From assembly GCA_001592805.2 (NCBI GenBank), contig CP051140.1, positions 1,551,501 to 1,615,500 of the forward strand: 64,000 nt of DNA, in the 5' to 3' direction. Within the stretch, counting starts at the first letter, position 1; each line of letters begins with the position of its first letter. The stretch comes from Peltaster fructicola (lineage: Eukaryota > Ascomycota > Dothideomycetes). The notes under the pieces are model-generated. The model had not been told where the DNA came from and ran no database searches. It saw only the letters and a program-made list of their open reading frames with translations. This document shows, piece after piece, positions 32,591 to 43,676 of the stretch. Made by a program: the position numbers and the translations under genes.

Positions 32591-33077
32591 TCAGGCGAAT
32601 TCTGGTTTGCGGTGTCTGTAGTCATTGATCCGCTGCATAAGCTGGTGTGCCTTGTCACGGTCACAGAGTCGTCCTGAGAACTCAAGCAGACTGTTTTCGT
32701 ACTTGCTGATGACGTTGTAGTTATGACTGATAGACAACGCTGGGAAGTTGTCAGCCGTGGGATACTGTCCAGGATGTATACTGACGTAAAGCTCTGGGAA
32801 TCGTGAAAGGCGCACGATGCTACAGCCATGGCAATCGATCTCAGAGGTATAGGTAGTGTTGTAAACCGTGCTTGTGCAGCGCCTGAATGGGGGATCGTCG
32901 AAGACCACCGTGGTGCATGTTGGAACATCGCTCGTGGTTGAGTCGGAGCCATTGTTGTCGGTACTCAAATCGTGATTAGTGCTTGCAAGTTGTCAGTCAT
33001 AAGCATGTTGTTTCGTGCTTGACATACCGACGACAGCTTGAGGCCAATGCCACGAGGAATGCTATATGAAATAACAT
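32591..33077 (-). CDS. Small secreted cysteine-containing protein, orphan
   Basis: Two exons (33077-33028, 32981-32591; 46-bp intron with GTATGT donor and AAG acceptor) give 146 residues. Residues 1-14 (MLFHIAFLVALASS) read as a signal peptide. The mature part has a Ser/Thr/Asp-rich start and six cysteines in all, counting Cys15. Motifs such as CTSTVYNTTYTSEIDCHGC include possible N-glycosylation sites. I do not recognise a family. Size, secretion signal and cysteines recall fungal effector-like proteins, but that is only a class resemblance. The start codon lies 37 bp after the stop codon of the SET-domain gene on the same strand, leaving no room for a separate intergenic promoter. A frame on the same strand (32560-32952) overlaps it and is considered a shadow. 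Confidence 0.65.
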
Positions 33078-33114
33078 ATTCGGTTGCAGAGTTGATGTGA
33101 AGCTGATCGTCGTC

Positions 33115-35040
33115 TCAACGCTGCTCAATTTGCAGCTGCTGGCTCTCCCAAACACATCGCTCGCACATGCAATCGCCGCCGAGAGCACCACGAGCCCACT
33201 CTCGTCGTTCTTGCACCGGCAGGTCCAGATCGCAATAGTGATTCAGAACCTCTTCGCCCTTCCTGACGCCTGCCTCGTTACGGTGAGTCTTGGTGCTACC
33301 ATGCCATTGCACGCGCTGCTTTCTAGTACGGAAAGTGATCTCACCACCCCATTCCCAGCTGACGTTGGGATCACAGCTGTGATTTGCGAGACACCACATC
33401 GGATGCACAGCGCAGACTTCTGGGCCACGGATGGCTCTGCCACCAAGACCAGATAATCGTGCGGATGCAGTGCCTCGAAACTTGGCGTATAGAGTGTTGA
33501 AGACCCACACGTCATACTTGGCATTGGCGAAGATGTCGATGTCCATCTTCTCAAGCATGTGGAAAGGAAGGGTGATGTTGTACTTGAAGCTGAAAGGCAG
33601 TGTCGTAGGCTCAACTGCGACGTCGCTGAGATCGTTGAAGTCGCCCCAGATGTACTTTGTCTCTTGTAGATCCAGTGGATGGCAATCTTGGGTCTCGGCC
33701 ATTGCCAGTGAACGAAGCAGTAGCAGAGAGTACAACGAGTCTGACGCCTCCTGCAGTGGAACATCTTTGGCTATGGCCTCCACGTCTCTATCGCAGAGTG
33801 CCGGATGGTAGGATTGCGAAGCCATATCGTAGCATGTCTGACTGCAGAAAACAACCTGACATTCGTCGCAAGCCACAATATCGGCACTCCTAGCACTTCC
33901 AAGTTCAGGCAATTCTACACTGCAAGCATCACACAAGGCGTCTTGCAGCTTGTTGTTGGCCGTCAGCAGGGAAGTCTCTTTGAGCACAATCTCGTCCGGC
34001 GAAATGTCCTCACGAGCGAATACACCAAGTTGGACCACCTCTGTAGTCTGACCGTCGTTTGTAGTGCTGGCAAGTGCAGGTAGTCTCACAGCCTTGACTT
34101 CGAGTCTGGGTGCGACAGCTTCCATCATCTTATTGAGTATGTCGAGGTCGTCAAGTCTGTTAGGCTCGTATGTATTCCAAGGGTAGCATTCTCTTCGTAC
34201 TAGTCCCATGTCCGGCCAGTCTGCGGCGTTCTCATGCGCTGTCGTTGGTGTCGACTCACCATATTGTAGTACGGCAGCATCTTTGATATCTTGCAGCGTC
34301 TTCTGTAGCTCATTACTCGCTGGATCGAGCTCGAGACCTTGTGTGCAGTAGAAGTACGCTGTCTTCAGGCATCCACAACCCTGTAAAGTTTGAGCAAGCA
34401 GTGTGTAGACCTGCGTCCGGTGGTTCTTCAGACTTGCTTCGTCGTTCTTCGTGGCTGTATGTGGTGTTAAGACATCCCAGGCTTCAACACCTTCCTCAAA
34501 TGCTTGAGAAGCGCTTTCATGATTCTCATCGGAATCGTCCGAGATGGCGTCGAGGAGCAGCAGCGCCTTGTAAGCTGCACCCGCCGCAAGATCTGAATAC
34601 CTTAAGCGCACGTATGTCCGTGCCAACAGAATATGAGCGGGGGCAAGATACGGTGACTTCTCGATGAGCTCAACAAGCCATCGACGTGCTACTAGGAGTG
34701 CTCTGACTTCGACATCTGCGATCTGGAACAAAGCATCAGCTCAAAGTGCCTGTTGTGAGACCATCTAGAGCGTAAAGCTGCAGGCATGTGTTGAACACAC
34801 CTGGTTGTATTGGTTTGCTATACGCTCACTGAAGTCGTCGAGGATCGTTTGTAGCTCTGGAGGTGTCGTCGAGGCCCAAACCTGAGCAGCATATACTAGA
34901 AGAGCAGGTGCAATAGATTTGTCATTAAGATCCGTCGATCGTTGTTCAGTCTCGTGCGATTCATTGACTGGCAGGAGTGATAATCGAGTCGCTCTGGTCA
35001 GCAGTGCTGCGATATCATCGTCCCGGCAACTCATGGCCAT
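33115..35040 (-). CDS. TPR and SET domain protein with MYND-like zinc cluster (SMYD-like)
   Basis: Two exons (35040-34801, 34722-33115; 78-bp intron, the longest in the window) give 615 residues. TPR-like helices fill about residues 90-230. A zinc cluster spans about 344-390 (CDACSVELP, ACDECQVVFCSQTCYD, HPALC), like a MYND finger. The SET core has NHSCDPN at about 527-533, then GEEVLNHYCDLDLPVQERREWA, and a post-SET-like CMCERC. Such proteins transfer methyl groups from SAM to lysine on histone or other targets. The SET insertion by the zinc cluster gives the SMYD layout, while the TPR region lies N-terminal. The target is unknown. The first exon starts with two nearby ATGs (35040, 35034). 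Confidence 0.87.
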
Positions 35041-35383
35041 TGCGTTATGCTCATGCTCGATAACTTCGACCAGTTTGATAGCATTTCAGAGCTTCATGCA
35101 AAGCGCGCACAGACCAACTGGGAGTTTCGACTGATGACTTCAGGCTCGAAAAACACATATACTGCTGCGAGCCTCCCAGCTTGTTCGTCATGACGAGCTG
35201 ATCTTCCAATGACTGTCATGACGGAGGCGTGGCGTTCAGACTACATGTACTTGGAGAGGTGAGGCTTGAGCTCTAGGTCTGACATCACTTCTCGTAACCA
35301 CATACCGCAGTCCCCTTCACGCTGCACTGGGATACCACACTGTAGACTAACATCGAAGCACATCCATCGCACGAACTAGCAGT
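35041..35383. promoter_or_regulatory. Divergent promoter region
   Basis: 343 bp between the starts of the SET-domain gene and the acidic orphan. No distinct element was recognised. Confidence 0.4.
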
Positions 35384-36178
35384 ATGCCTGGCTGGAAAGA
35401 TGAACAGCAGTCCCATCGACGATTCCCTGAGCGAAGTCGCAAAACTGGACACAGTGTTCAGGGCGAATCATTTCAACCTCGAAACATGCTAGGCCGCTAT
35501 GCACTTCGAAGTGCTCACTTCGAGAAGCTAAACGCTCGCACACGAAGCGTCAACGAGCAAGGAATGTGGCTTGAGATACACGGGCTTGTTGAGTCGGCGA
35601 CGGGATACTCAGCAACATTTGACCTTGGTGTCGTGTCTGGTGTTATGCTGATCGCAGGGAGTAGAAAAGCACTTCGAGATGTTGTGGAGGAGGCCGATGA
35701 GGAAGAGGAAGACCAAGGAGAGTCGTCTGCCGAGAGTGAAGACCAGAGCTCAGAGTCAGATGCTAGCAGCGAGGAAGTAAGAGACACCTTCGTTTCCGCG
35801 CCAGAACGAGACCGACCAGCACACGCTTTTGAGAAGAACACCTTCAGGACACCAAAGTGGTTTGCACAATGGCGTGGTAAGATTGCTGGTACGGCGGAGT
35901 CATCACAAGCTACCCAAGATACTCCCGACAACGACAATGGGCCGAATACGAATGATCAGCAAGAGCCACGAGATAGTACAGCATCAGAGAGCGTGCACAA
36001 TGTTCAAGCTCATCCCGATAACAAAGCACACTTCGAGTTCTCTTCGGCCGCTTGTCGAGAGTTTAAGGCCACATTTTCCTGTCCGGCACTGGAGGCTCGC
36101 GAGGTCGCTGTACAAGGATGGAAGATTACCGGCAAGGCCTCACCAGCCACAATCCATTGGAGCGAATACGCTTTATGA
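35384..36178 (+). CDS. Orphan protein with central acidic region
   Basis: A single exon of 264 residues, not recognised. The first 100 residues could be folded (LGRYALRSAHFEKL, GMWLEIHGLVESATGYSA, FDLGVVSGVMLIAG). Residues about 100-135 are almost all Glu, Asp and Ser. A linker rich in Asp, Asn and Ser follows. The last 45 residues (FEFSSAACREFKATFSCP, VAVQGWKITG) look like beta-strands again. Codon use resembles neighbouring genes and the frame is long and clean, so I treat it as real. The two possible folded ends separated by an acidic loop may form one domain with an insertion; this is inference. Confidence 0.6.
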   Translation: MPGWKDEQQSHRRFPERSRKTGHSVQGESFQPRNMLGRYALRSAHFEKLNARTRSVNEQGMWLEIHGLVESATGYSATFDLGVVSGVMLIAGSRKALRDVVEEADEEEEDQGESSAESEDQSSESDASSEEVRDTFVSAPERDRPAHAFEKNTFRTPKWFAQWRGKIAGTAESSQATQDTPDNDNGPNTNDQQEPRDSTASESVHNVQAHPDNKAHFEFSSAACREFKATFSCPALEAREVAVQGWKITGKASPATIHWSEYAL

Positions 36179-37865
36179 TTTACTATATCAGCATGCTCGT
36201 ACAGCATTGCCTTCGCCGTTCCCTTCCGGTATATCCGTCTAAGCATGGACATGGCAAGAAGATATGTCCACAGCTGCGACAAGCACGACATCGTACCACA
36301 TACAGGAGCCAGGTTGATGCATCAACGGAACAAGGAAAAGATCAATATTGCTTACAGGATCTTGGATGCTATACGGCTCGAGGGCGGCCACAGCGGCAGC
36401 AATCCCTAAGAGTATCGCACGACATCGATGAGTGTAGTCGTCGATAGAGATGAGCCTGATCTTCCGCGCAGTGTGAACACCCACCCAATCAGACTAGACA
36501 GATCGTTGATTCATCCAGCGATTTACTCTACCGGCAGATCTCGTCTGGAAATGTGCAGGCAGGAGCCGCAGCATCCTGCTTAGCCGACGTTTTGCATATA
36601 CACGTCTTTGCGGCACATGACCGTAAACTGGTTCTCCTGCCAGGATCGATCACTTGCAGACATCGTGCGCGAGCCAAAATCGCCAAGCAAACCATACCCA
36701 GTACAGCCAACGCAGAAGCTATTCAAACATAGCAGCACAGCATCCTGGGCCCTTACGAGGCTGACCTTCAGCCACGATCGAACTTCGAAAGGGTATCACT
36801 CTAAGTTTGATCTTAGATTAATCTCATGCATGCCACTCGGGTTGTGTGGACCCAGCATGTGTGAAAGAACCTTCAGGGTTTATCGTGAGCGCTATTGCTA
36901 ATCGACCAGGCTTGCGTGATAGGTGCGCATCGTGAACGCGCATGGGCATCGATGGCACGACGCGTTTCATGCAAGGCTCGCGACGACGGCTAGCGAGCGA
37001 GGTCCAGATGATGTCGTCGTGATGGAAGATCGACATGAGATGGCCTCACGACGCGCAAGATGTCAGCAGCTGCAGATCACTGGCATACTTTGATCGACTG
37101 CGAATCAGGATCCTCAGATGAATTGTGCCACAACTTGCTTTGTGTGCGGTGCCTGACCACGGGAGGATAGTTTGGTGCTGTCACAAGAAAAGAAGCTGAG
37201 GAGTAGGTGTGGTCGTCACGCTAAGCCCACTCCCACATGGATCGACGATCACCACTACCGATACGATGGTCGACCTTTTCTGCTAGGTCGCCGTTTGCAG
37301 ACTCGTCAGTGTGTAGCACGATCTCACTATGCAAGTGGTCGGTATGATGAGATGAATCTGCTGTGGCGTCGACAATAGGCTTGAGGTCTCCTCGTGTCAG
37401 CCTCAGTGAGGTCTCTGGCACATGAAGCATTCGGCAGTCGCAGTGGTTGGTCCTCAGAACGTGATGGTGGTGACATTGATACATTAAGATCATCGAGTGA
37501 CACACAACTCGGAAGCGGTCATACCGGGTGACATACACAGCGCGAGTATGGTCATATGAGGCAAGAAGGAGTGGTAAGGTAACGGCTTCAATCATATCGC
37601 TATAGGGTATCTTCCAACATTGCTAAATGCTCCAAACAACCATTTCTTTCGTGAATATCCATGACAAGTGCTCCCAGAGCGTCTTTCTCATTATATCTCC
37701 TCCAAATATCGTTCGCTCGCGCTTCAAGCGTGCTGATGCTTCCGAAATGGTAGGAGAGCTCGATGCAAGGCTCGGCTCGACTATGTGTCTTGTGCTGGCC
37801 GTCTTGTCGTTTCACTTGAGTGGTATAGATTATGATGTGGTGTGGAATCCGAGCATGAGGTGTGT
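36179..37865. other. Intergenic region, no gene recognised
   Basis: 1.7 kb between the 3' ends of two convergent genes, which is unusually wide for such a junction here. Only short frames (up to 124 codons near 37221-37595) are open, and none is recognisable. Nothing repeated was seen. Confidence 0.45.
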
Positions 37866-38381
37866 TCAGCGGTTGACGAGGCCGACTATTGCAGCGCACC
37901 GCGAGCAGTAGTAGAGGTTGAGGCCGTATGGTACCATGTTCGACTGGCCAGTGTGTATGTCTATGCTTGGTGTCCTTTGGCATCTCGAGCATCGTGCAGT
38001 ATCTGGACAGGATGAAAGAGAGCTGCTGCTGCTGTTCGAGCCAGTTGAGTCGTCACTTGAGACGTGAAGCACATTTTGTGTAGGCTTTGGCCGTGGTCGT
38101 GCTGGAGACATGGCGGCGTTTGTTTGTAGTTGCAAGAAGTTGAGACCTGACGACGACATTGTTGGCGAAGAAGGGCCTGGAGATCTGATTGCTACTCGCT
38201 GAGCAAGTAATGGATTGTTTGGGTACGAAGAAGGAACTTCTGTTGGAGTCTGAGATACTGGCGAAGTGAAGCCCGGTGTCTCGACAGAGTAGTGTTCGAA
38301 GGAGAGACGGTTGTAGGTTGGAGGTGTGATAGAGAAGTAGCAGGCCGCAGAGCTGTCTCGTGGATTTATGGCAGTGACCAT
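37866..38381 (-). CDS. Conserved fungal protein with C-terminal zinc-ribbon-like CxxC pair
   Basis: A single exon of 171 residues. The N-terminal 120 residues are Ser/Pro/Thr-rich and probably disordered. The last 45 hold CSRCQRTPSIDIHTGQSN, then YGLNLYYCSRCAAIVGL, a CxxC...CxxC zinc-ribbon-like unit. I recall this ending from uncharacterised ascomycete proteins, where it is nearly invariant, but I cannot name a function. The ATG at 38381 is the first in frame. A 5' exon upstream is possible. Confidence 0.7.
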   Translation of the reverse strand: MVTAINPRDSSAACYFSITPPTYNRLSFEHYSVETPGFTSPVSQTPTEVPSSYPNNPLLAQRVAIRSPGPSSPTMSSSGLNFLQLQTNAAMSPARPRPKPTQNVLHVSSDDSTGSNSSSSSLSSCPDTARCSRCQRTPSIDIHTGQSNMVPYGLNLYYCSRCAAIVGLVNR

Positions 38382-40219
38382 AACGTCGTGCCGAGTGTCG
38401 ATGATCTGTTCGAATCTCGATCGTCAAACAGTAATGTAGGGAGGCCAGTAAGAGTAGTGATTTGCGCAGTGCAGGTTGGCAGACTATTATATGATATTGA
38501 AGGGAGGTCACCTACTGGGAGAGCGTTGCGCGGCCACACGCCTGTATACATAAGCTGCTGAACCGATTCATCGGGCTTCAGATTGAGACATCGAAGATCG
38601 GATGGCTGAGTGCCCAGAGAGACAAGGTCTTAGGCAGACCAAGTGACTAACCGGCCAATCGAATCTAGAGTTTGTCGTACTTGGATCGCACATCGACTGC
38701 AAGATCGCCTGCGTTCGGGCCGGAGCTATGTGGAAAAGTTACCCTTGGCTTTGGCCTCCCATCATCACCGATGGTTGTTACGACCTATGCTTAGCGAATA
38801 CTGCACCAAGCTCTTCCTTCTCACTAGCCACAATCGTGGCTCCTTGTCCTTATTTGCCAGACGATCGTTCATCCGCCTCCAACCTTCTAAGCGTTGTCTT
38901 ATCAGGCAAGCAGACCTCATTTTTTTCCTGCACAAGGACTTCGGCACCAGCAAGAGATGACAAGTAATCATAACAGCCGGGTTCTTTGGCGCTCGAAGCG
39001 ACATTTGCAGCAAGGGATGCGTCTTTCGCTTTCCCATACGCGATTGACTCAAGGCTGTCAGTCTGGCCAAGCCGTTGGAGAGCTCTCCAGAACCACATAC
39101 TCCACCCAAAGACCAATGTCACCGCAGCTTCGTCCGCTTGTGGAGGCTGTATACGATACATGCGACAGGGAAAGGGACTCAGGCGCAGTGCGAGCGCTTG
39201 TGTGACTCAGAATCATGCTTCTGTCAAAGCTCTCGGGTATTTGCTGCTCGGTATTGGTCTAAATCACCCCCTCAAACAGGGCAGACTGCTTCTGGTTCCT
39301 TCTTTTGATCAGTAGATCTACGATCCACTGCAGGGCCGTTGGATGGTCTCTGACAACGGAGCGGACCGAGCAGTTCCTGAAGGTCTAGACCGCTCGAATC
39401 CACCGGCACGCTTGGTCTTCTGATACCGAACGCCTGTAGCTGAACCTGGCAAAACATGGACAAAAACAGGCTCATTTGCGACGGTCCAGCAGGGTTGAGG
39501 CCATTGGTTTTTGTGGCACGTCCCAGTGCGTACCTTATGGCCCTTTAGCATCAAGGGTAATGGCTAAGGTCTGAGGATCATCTGTCCACGATCCCAACGG
39601 CAAACTCTAGGTCTGTTGGAAGACTACTGATTCGACTGAACGCAGCATTCGATCTTCCCGACAACTTTAGTTGCTTGCTGCTGCTGGTATAGCATTGAAG
39701 CTTCAGGGTCACACGCTGGTAAACCGCTGGACCCATTGGAGATGAGGGTTGACCCATCGATGCAACTGTGTTGTCGCCGTGGTCTGGAGTGGTCGGAGCA
39801 GGCCCCCATGCACCAAGGGTAGGTGCTCAAGATGCTCAGCAGCGGCGACGGGTCACATGAGGCCAGACGTGCCTGCAGCAAGGTATCTTGTCCAACATTG
39901 TTTCCAGCAATCTTATGTGTTGTCAGGGGCTCACTCGTCGGCCGGTCTCGATTGCGGCGCCTGTGATACTTCATGTTAGGAACCATAGTGGTGTGGTCTG
40001 GACTGATAATCCTGGAACAGCTCAAAGATAGGTGACATTCTTCAGGCCCTCATTTCATCGAGATGTCTCTCAACAGCTGCGTTTGGCTCCAAGACAGCAT
40101 CATATCGGTCCACCTGAAGATTGTCGGGTCGTCAGACGCGAAGCGCATCAACTCCAAACTGTGATCGTTGCACAAGCGTTGCTTTTGCTTCGTGGTAGCA
40201 TCTGTCGCTCGTCTTCAGC
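38382..40219. other. Intergenic region, no gene recognised
   Basis: 1.8 kb between two minus-strand genes. Candidate frames near 38765-39109 and 39624-40025 (up to about 133 codons) carry no recognisable domain. It includes the promoter of the zinc-ribbon gene. I see no repeats or RNAs. Confidence 0.45.
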
Positions 40220-40615
40220 TCAGGGCGAATCGAAGTCTGCCCAAAGGCGACCCCTGTCGAGCAGCTTGCCATTGTTATCGAACCTCACACCTTCCTCGGC
40301 GAGCAAAGCAAGCTTCTTCTGACAATTGCTGCCGCTCGGGGCCTTCTGCCAGTCACCTTGAAAGCCACCGACGTACTAGACGTATTCGTCAGCATACTTG
40401 GCATAGACACCTTGATGTATACGCACTCCGCTTGCAGCGATCACTCGATGACACGGAACTTCCGGTGCGAAAGGATTCCGTCGTAGAGCGCCTCCTACTG
40501 CTCGAGGGCTTGATTTGAGTGCCTTTGACATAGCAGCATATGTGCTGACTTTCCCGCTTGGAATCTGGCGTAGCAAAGTGTAGACTCGCTCTTGATACTC
40601 AGTGACAGGAGACAT
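40220..40615 (-). CDS. Short O6-alkylguanine-DNA alkyltransferase (MGT1/ATL-like)
   Basis: Two exons (40615-40427, 40375-40220; 51-bp intron with GTGCGT donor) give 114 residues. The active-site motif is PCHRV with the methyl-accepting cysteine at residue 55. The helix-turn-helix with its arginine finger is seen in STYAAMSKALKSSPRAVGGALRRNPF. The second exon gives YVGGFQGDWQKAPSG and KKLALLAEEGVRFD, the conserved end of the domain. Splicing is required: the unspliced frame stops 15 codons later. The protein removes alkyl groups from O6-guanine by a suicide reaction. It lacks the usual N-terminal domain and has the length of S. pombe Atl1, yet Atl proteins carry Trp in place of this Cys. It is divergent to the next gene over 277 bp. 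Confidence 0.9.
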
Positions 40616-40892
40616 GTTGTCAGTGATTGCTACTCGGTTGTGAGAAATGCGAGACCATATATCATGTCATCCTCAATGGTGGGAGTTGTGAGTCGTGAGT
40701 CAACAGCGAAGACGCGACGCGTAAAGTATCCGAACGTCATCCTTTGATGACCAGACTTGGCTATCTGTCCTCTCACAGCACATGAGTATACGGTTTCCCA
40801 ATTGACGCTGCAGACGACTGGTCAAACAAGTAGCATGGTCACTTGTTGACTCTCCTGGTGCTTTGAACGGTCGTTGAGACTCTGTTCCGGCA

Positions 40893-41725
40893 ATGGCTTC
40901 AACGACACAGGAGGCAAAGCAGCCTGCGAACAAACCTTTACCGACCGCCAATACACGACTCAATCGCTTGCCTGCTCCTACACTTTTCGTTGGACCTCCA
41001 TCTCGCAATGCCTCTCAGCTCTCGCTCTCGCGACAAGCCGCCGAAAGTGGTGTAAAACCTACACGCGAGCCTCTTCAGCGACAGAAGAGTGCATTCGGTC
41101 GAAATGACACGGACTCTGCCCTCAAACCGCCAAAAGATATTCCTACGCTCCAGCTTCGTCGACCTAGCGATAAGAGCATTGAAACAAAATGGCGCGAGAT
41201 GCAGAATACATTGAACGAGGTGGAGTTCACGGCGCAGTCTCCTATGCATGTGTTCGGCGAAAAACATGCAGCAGCTTTAGACGAGCTTCGAAGAGCACAG
41301 ATTGAGCTGGCCAGGGCTTGGGGACGAGGTAACGATGAGCAAGCTGCAGCGCCTGAGGTCAAAGACGATATCGAGAAGTCAGAATCAGTGCTCGATCCAA
41401 AGGTGACACGAAAGCGAGCCGATACAGAGGCGAGTGCGTCCACTCAACTTAGTGGTGAGAGTGAGGCCAGCGACGTCACTGTCAGGAGCGTGAGGAGTCA
41501 CCTAGAGGAAGATACTGCTGAAGACGTCCGACTTGCCAACGAACGGCGAGCTGCCAATGAGGCATACTTCAAAAGGTCGATACGAGCGTCAAGGAAGTCG
41601 TTGCAAAGCTCGAAGCTGTTGCAGAAGCAATGCGTGGCGTTGAAGGAGAGTCGAAGTCGCTTTGGGATGGAACAAGTGCCTCGTCTGACAATGACCCTCG
41701 ACAAGGCTCTGTTGTGCAAGGTTGA
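40893..41725 (+). CDS. Orphan coiled-coil protein with an apparent one-base frameshift
   Basis: Not recognised as a named family. The N-terminus is Ser/Pro/Arg-rich. Residues about 95-145 are helical (KWREMQNTLNEVEF, KHAAALDELRRAQIELARAW). A Ser/Glu-rich part leads to EDVRLANERRAANEAYF. There the frame continues to 41765 as an implausible Ser/Lys/Gln/Cys peptide. The plus-one frame from the same point reads VDTSVKEVVAKLEAVAEAM, a good heptad-like helix, then GSVVQG and a stop at 41723-41725. One missing A in the A run at about 41574-41577 would join them (277 codons). I therefore end the gene at 41725. If the sequence is right, the product ends at 41765 with 290 residues. Confidence 0.62.
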
Positions 41726-41792
41726 GATGCATATACAGACAACCTCCTGGCTGCAGGAGTGCTAAAGCCAACAGAAACCGACTCACCGCATT

Positions 41793-43676
41793 CTAAGCAG
41801 CGGCCGACTCTGCCTTCCGAGCATCTCTATCTGCGATATCAGCCATAAGCTTCCCTATGTCGGGTGGATGACGCTGCCAGGTGAAGCCACTCAGCACCAG
41901 ACAGACCACCGCTAGATATAGACATATGCGTAGTGACTCGCCGAAGGAGCTTGCGTATGTCTCTCGTACAGCTTGAGCCTGTTGGGCGTTCAGAGTCTGC
42001 ACTGATGCAGTTGACAGCTGTAAGTCCGAGATCTGGGCAGGCGTAAGGACACCCGCAAGTTGAGATCGTGCATAGGAGTTGAACAGCGCGTTCGAGGCGG
42101 CAACTCCGATACTGCCGCCAAGCACTCGAGCTTGTGCGATGATACCCTGCGTGACAGCTAGAGGAGAATCAGCCGTTGCGAAGGTCTTCGTTGTCACACT
42201 CACCATGATCGTCTTGATTCGACTCTAGCGAAGTCATCAGGCTGATGTTGGAGAAGGTCAAGCCTACACCAAAGCCGAGAAGGATCTGGAAACCATACTC
42301 CTTCGTCTCGACATCTATACCGCTCGCCAACGTCGATAGGAGACCACAACCAAGCATCATGAAAGCTGCTGCGACAACGAACGTCTGGAAAGTATTGTTA
42401 CGCTTACTTGAGACTGCGCCGCCAACGAATGATCCAAAGGCCAGCGACGCCAGTAACGGCAGCAGTAAGATACCCGCCTGCGCGGGATCCTTGAGGTTGA
42501 CGATCTGATAGCGTAGTGGTATGCTGAATACTACAAGCAACAGGATGAAACCTGTGAGCATAGTGAATCTGTAGGATGTAAGTGCGAGCGTCAGATGCGA
42601 CTGCGCTGCTTACAATATGCCAGCAACCATTACTCTGCTCTTCAGTATGTGGAAGGGAAAGATAGCTGCGGTCGGCTTCTTTGATTGCTGTCGATGAACG
42701 AAGTACTCCCAGGCGAACAGAAGAATCCAGCACACACAGCCGACCGCGATCGTGGCTACCACAATTGAGCTGCTCCATGGATAAGCGCCAGTGCCTCCTG
42801 TCTGGAGACCAAAGACGAAATGCACGCACGCGGCCAAGATCAGCAGACTACCGATGTAATCGAATTGTGCGAATGACAGTAGCTTGTACTCGGTCGAACT
42901 CTGTGGCCAGGCGATGAAGAAGAGCAGAGCAGCAAGAGCGCCTGGAGGAGCATTGACCCAGAAGATCCAGCGCCAGGTGACATAATTTGTGAAGAGACCG
43001 CCGATCAAAGGACCAAGCACTCCAGCAACGGCTATAGCAGCGCCCTCGAGCATTGTCAGCAGTCAACTTGGGACTACTATAGAGACTCACTATCATCATC
43101 GACACGTATGCAACCATCTGTGGTGTGCTGACCTCGACCACGATGATCAGAGCCAATGCATAAAGGCCTGCACCTCCGACGCCCTGCAACGTTCGACAGA
43201 CGATGAGCTGATCAATGGTCTTCGAGAAGCCACCACCTATGGAGAAGGCGATGAAGATTGTGAAGGAAGCAAGGACTGCGAATCGACGACCGATGAAGTC
43301 ACTCAGGCGAGCAAAGATGACAGCGAAGCCTAGCGAGAATCAGTGGGAGTCCGCCGAGCTTTTATGTAGCAGTACTCAGGTCGGCGAGCGTGTATGCCAA
43401 CACAACCCATATGGTGCTTGCCAGCGAATTGAATTCTATTGCAATGGTAAAGACAGATGTCGCTACGATAGATGTGTCCATGATTGAAAGGAACAGCCCT
43501 ACGAGGAGACTACGAGTCGTCAGCTATGGCGATGGATTGGTGTTCGATGCAGACCTGAAGATGATGAGAGACTTCCGCCATGCTGCTAGATGGTGCATTC
43601 GTCCTACAGGCGCAGTATGAGGTTGAAGCTCTCTCCTCGTGCCGATGGCCTGCTTAGAATTGTCCATGGTCGCCAT
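41793..43676 (-). CDS. MFS multidrug transporter, DHA2 (14-TM) family
   Basis: Six exons (43676-43555, 43509-43376, 43329-43091, 43044-42614, 42568-42204, 42157-41793; five introns of 45-46 bp) give 551 residues and about 14 membrane helices. Family marks are LFLSIMDTSIVATSV in helix 1, RLSDFIGRR after helix 2, CRTLQGVGGAGLYAL (motif B area), GVLGPLIGGLFTNYVTWRW (motif C) and WRWIFWVNAPPGA. It probably exports toxic compounds or metabolites in exchange for protons. No biosynthetic genes lie nearby, so the substrate is open. The exon 3/4 acceptor is GAG, slightly unusual, but it restores GAAIAVAGVLGP. The two ATGs at 43676 and 43667 are both possible. It is convergent to the coiled-coil gene, with 67 bp between stops. 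Confidence 0.9.

Noticed and set aside
32560-32952. 130-codon frame overlapping the secreted protein gene
   Set aside because: No signal peptide or splice link; the competing frame has a signal-peptide exon in matching phase.
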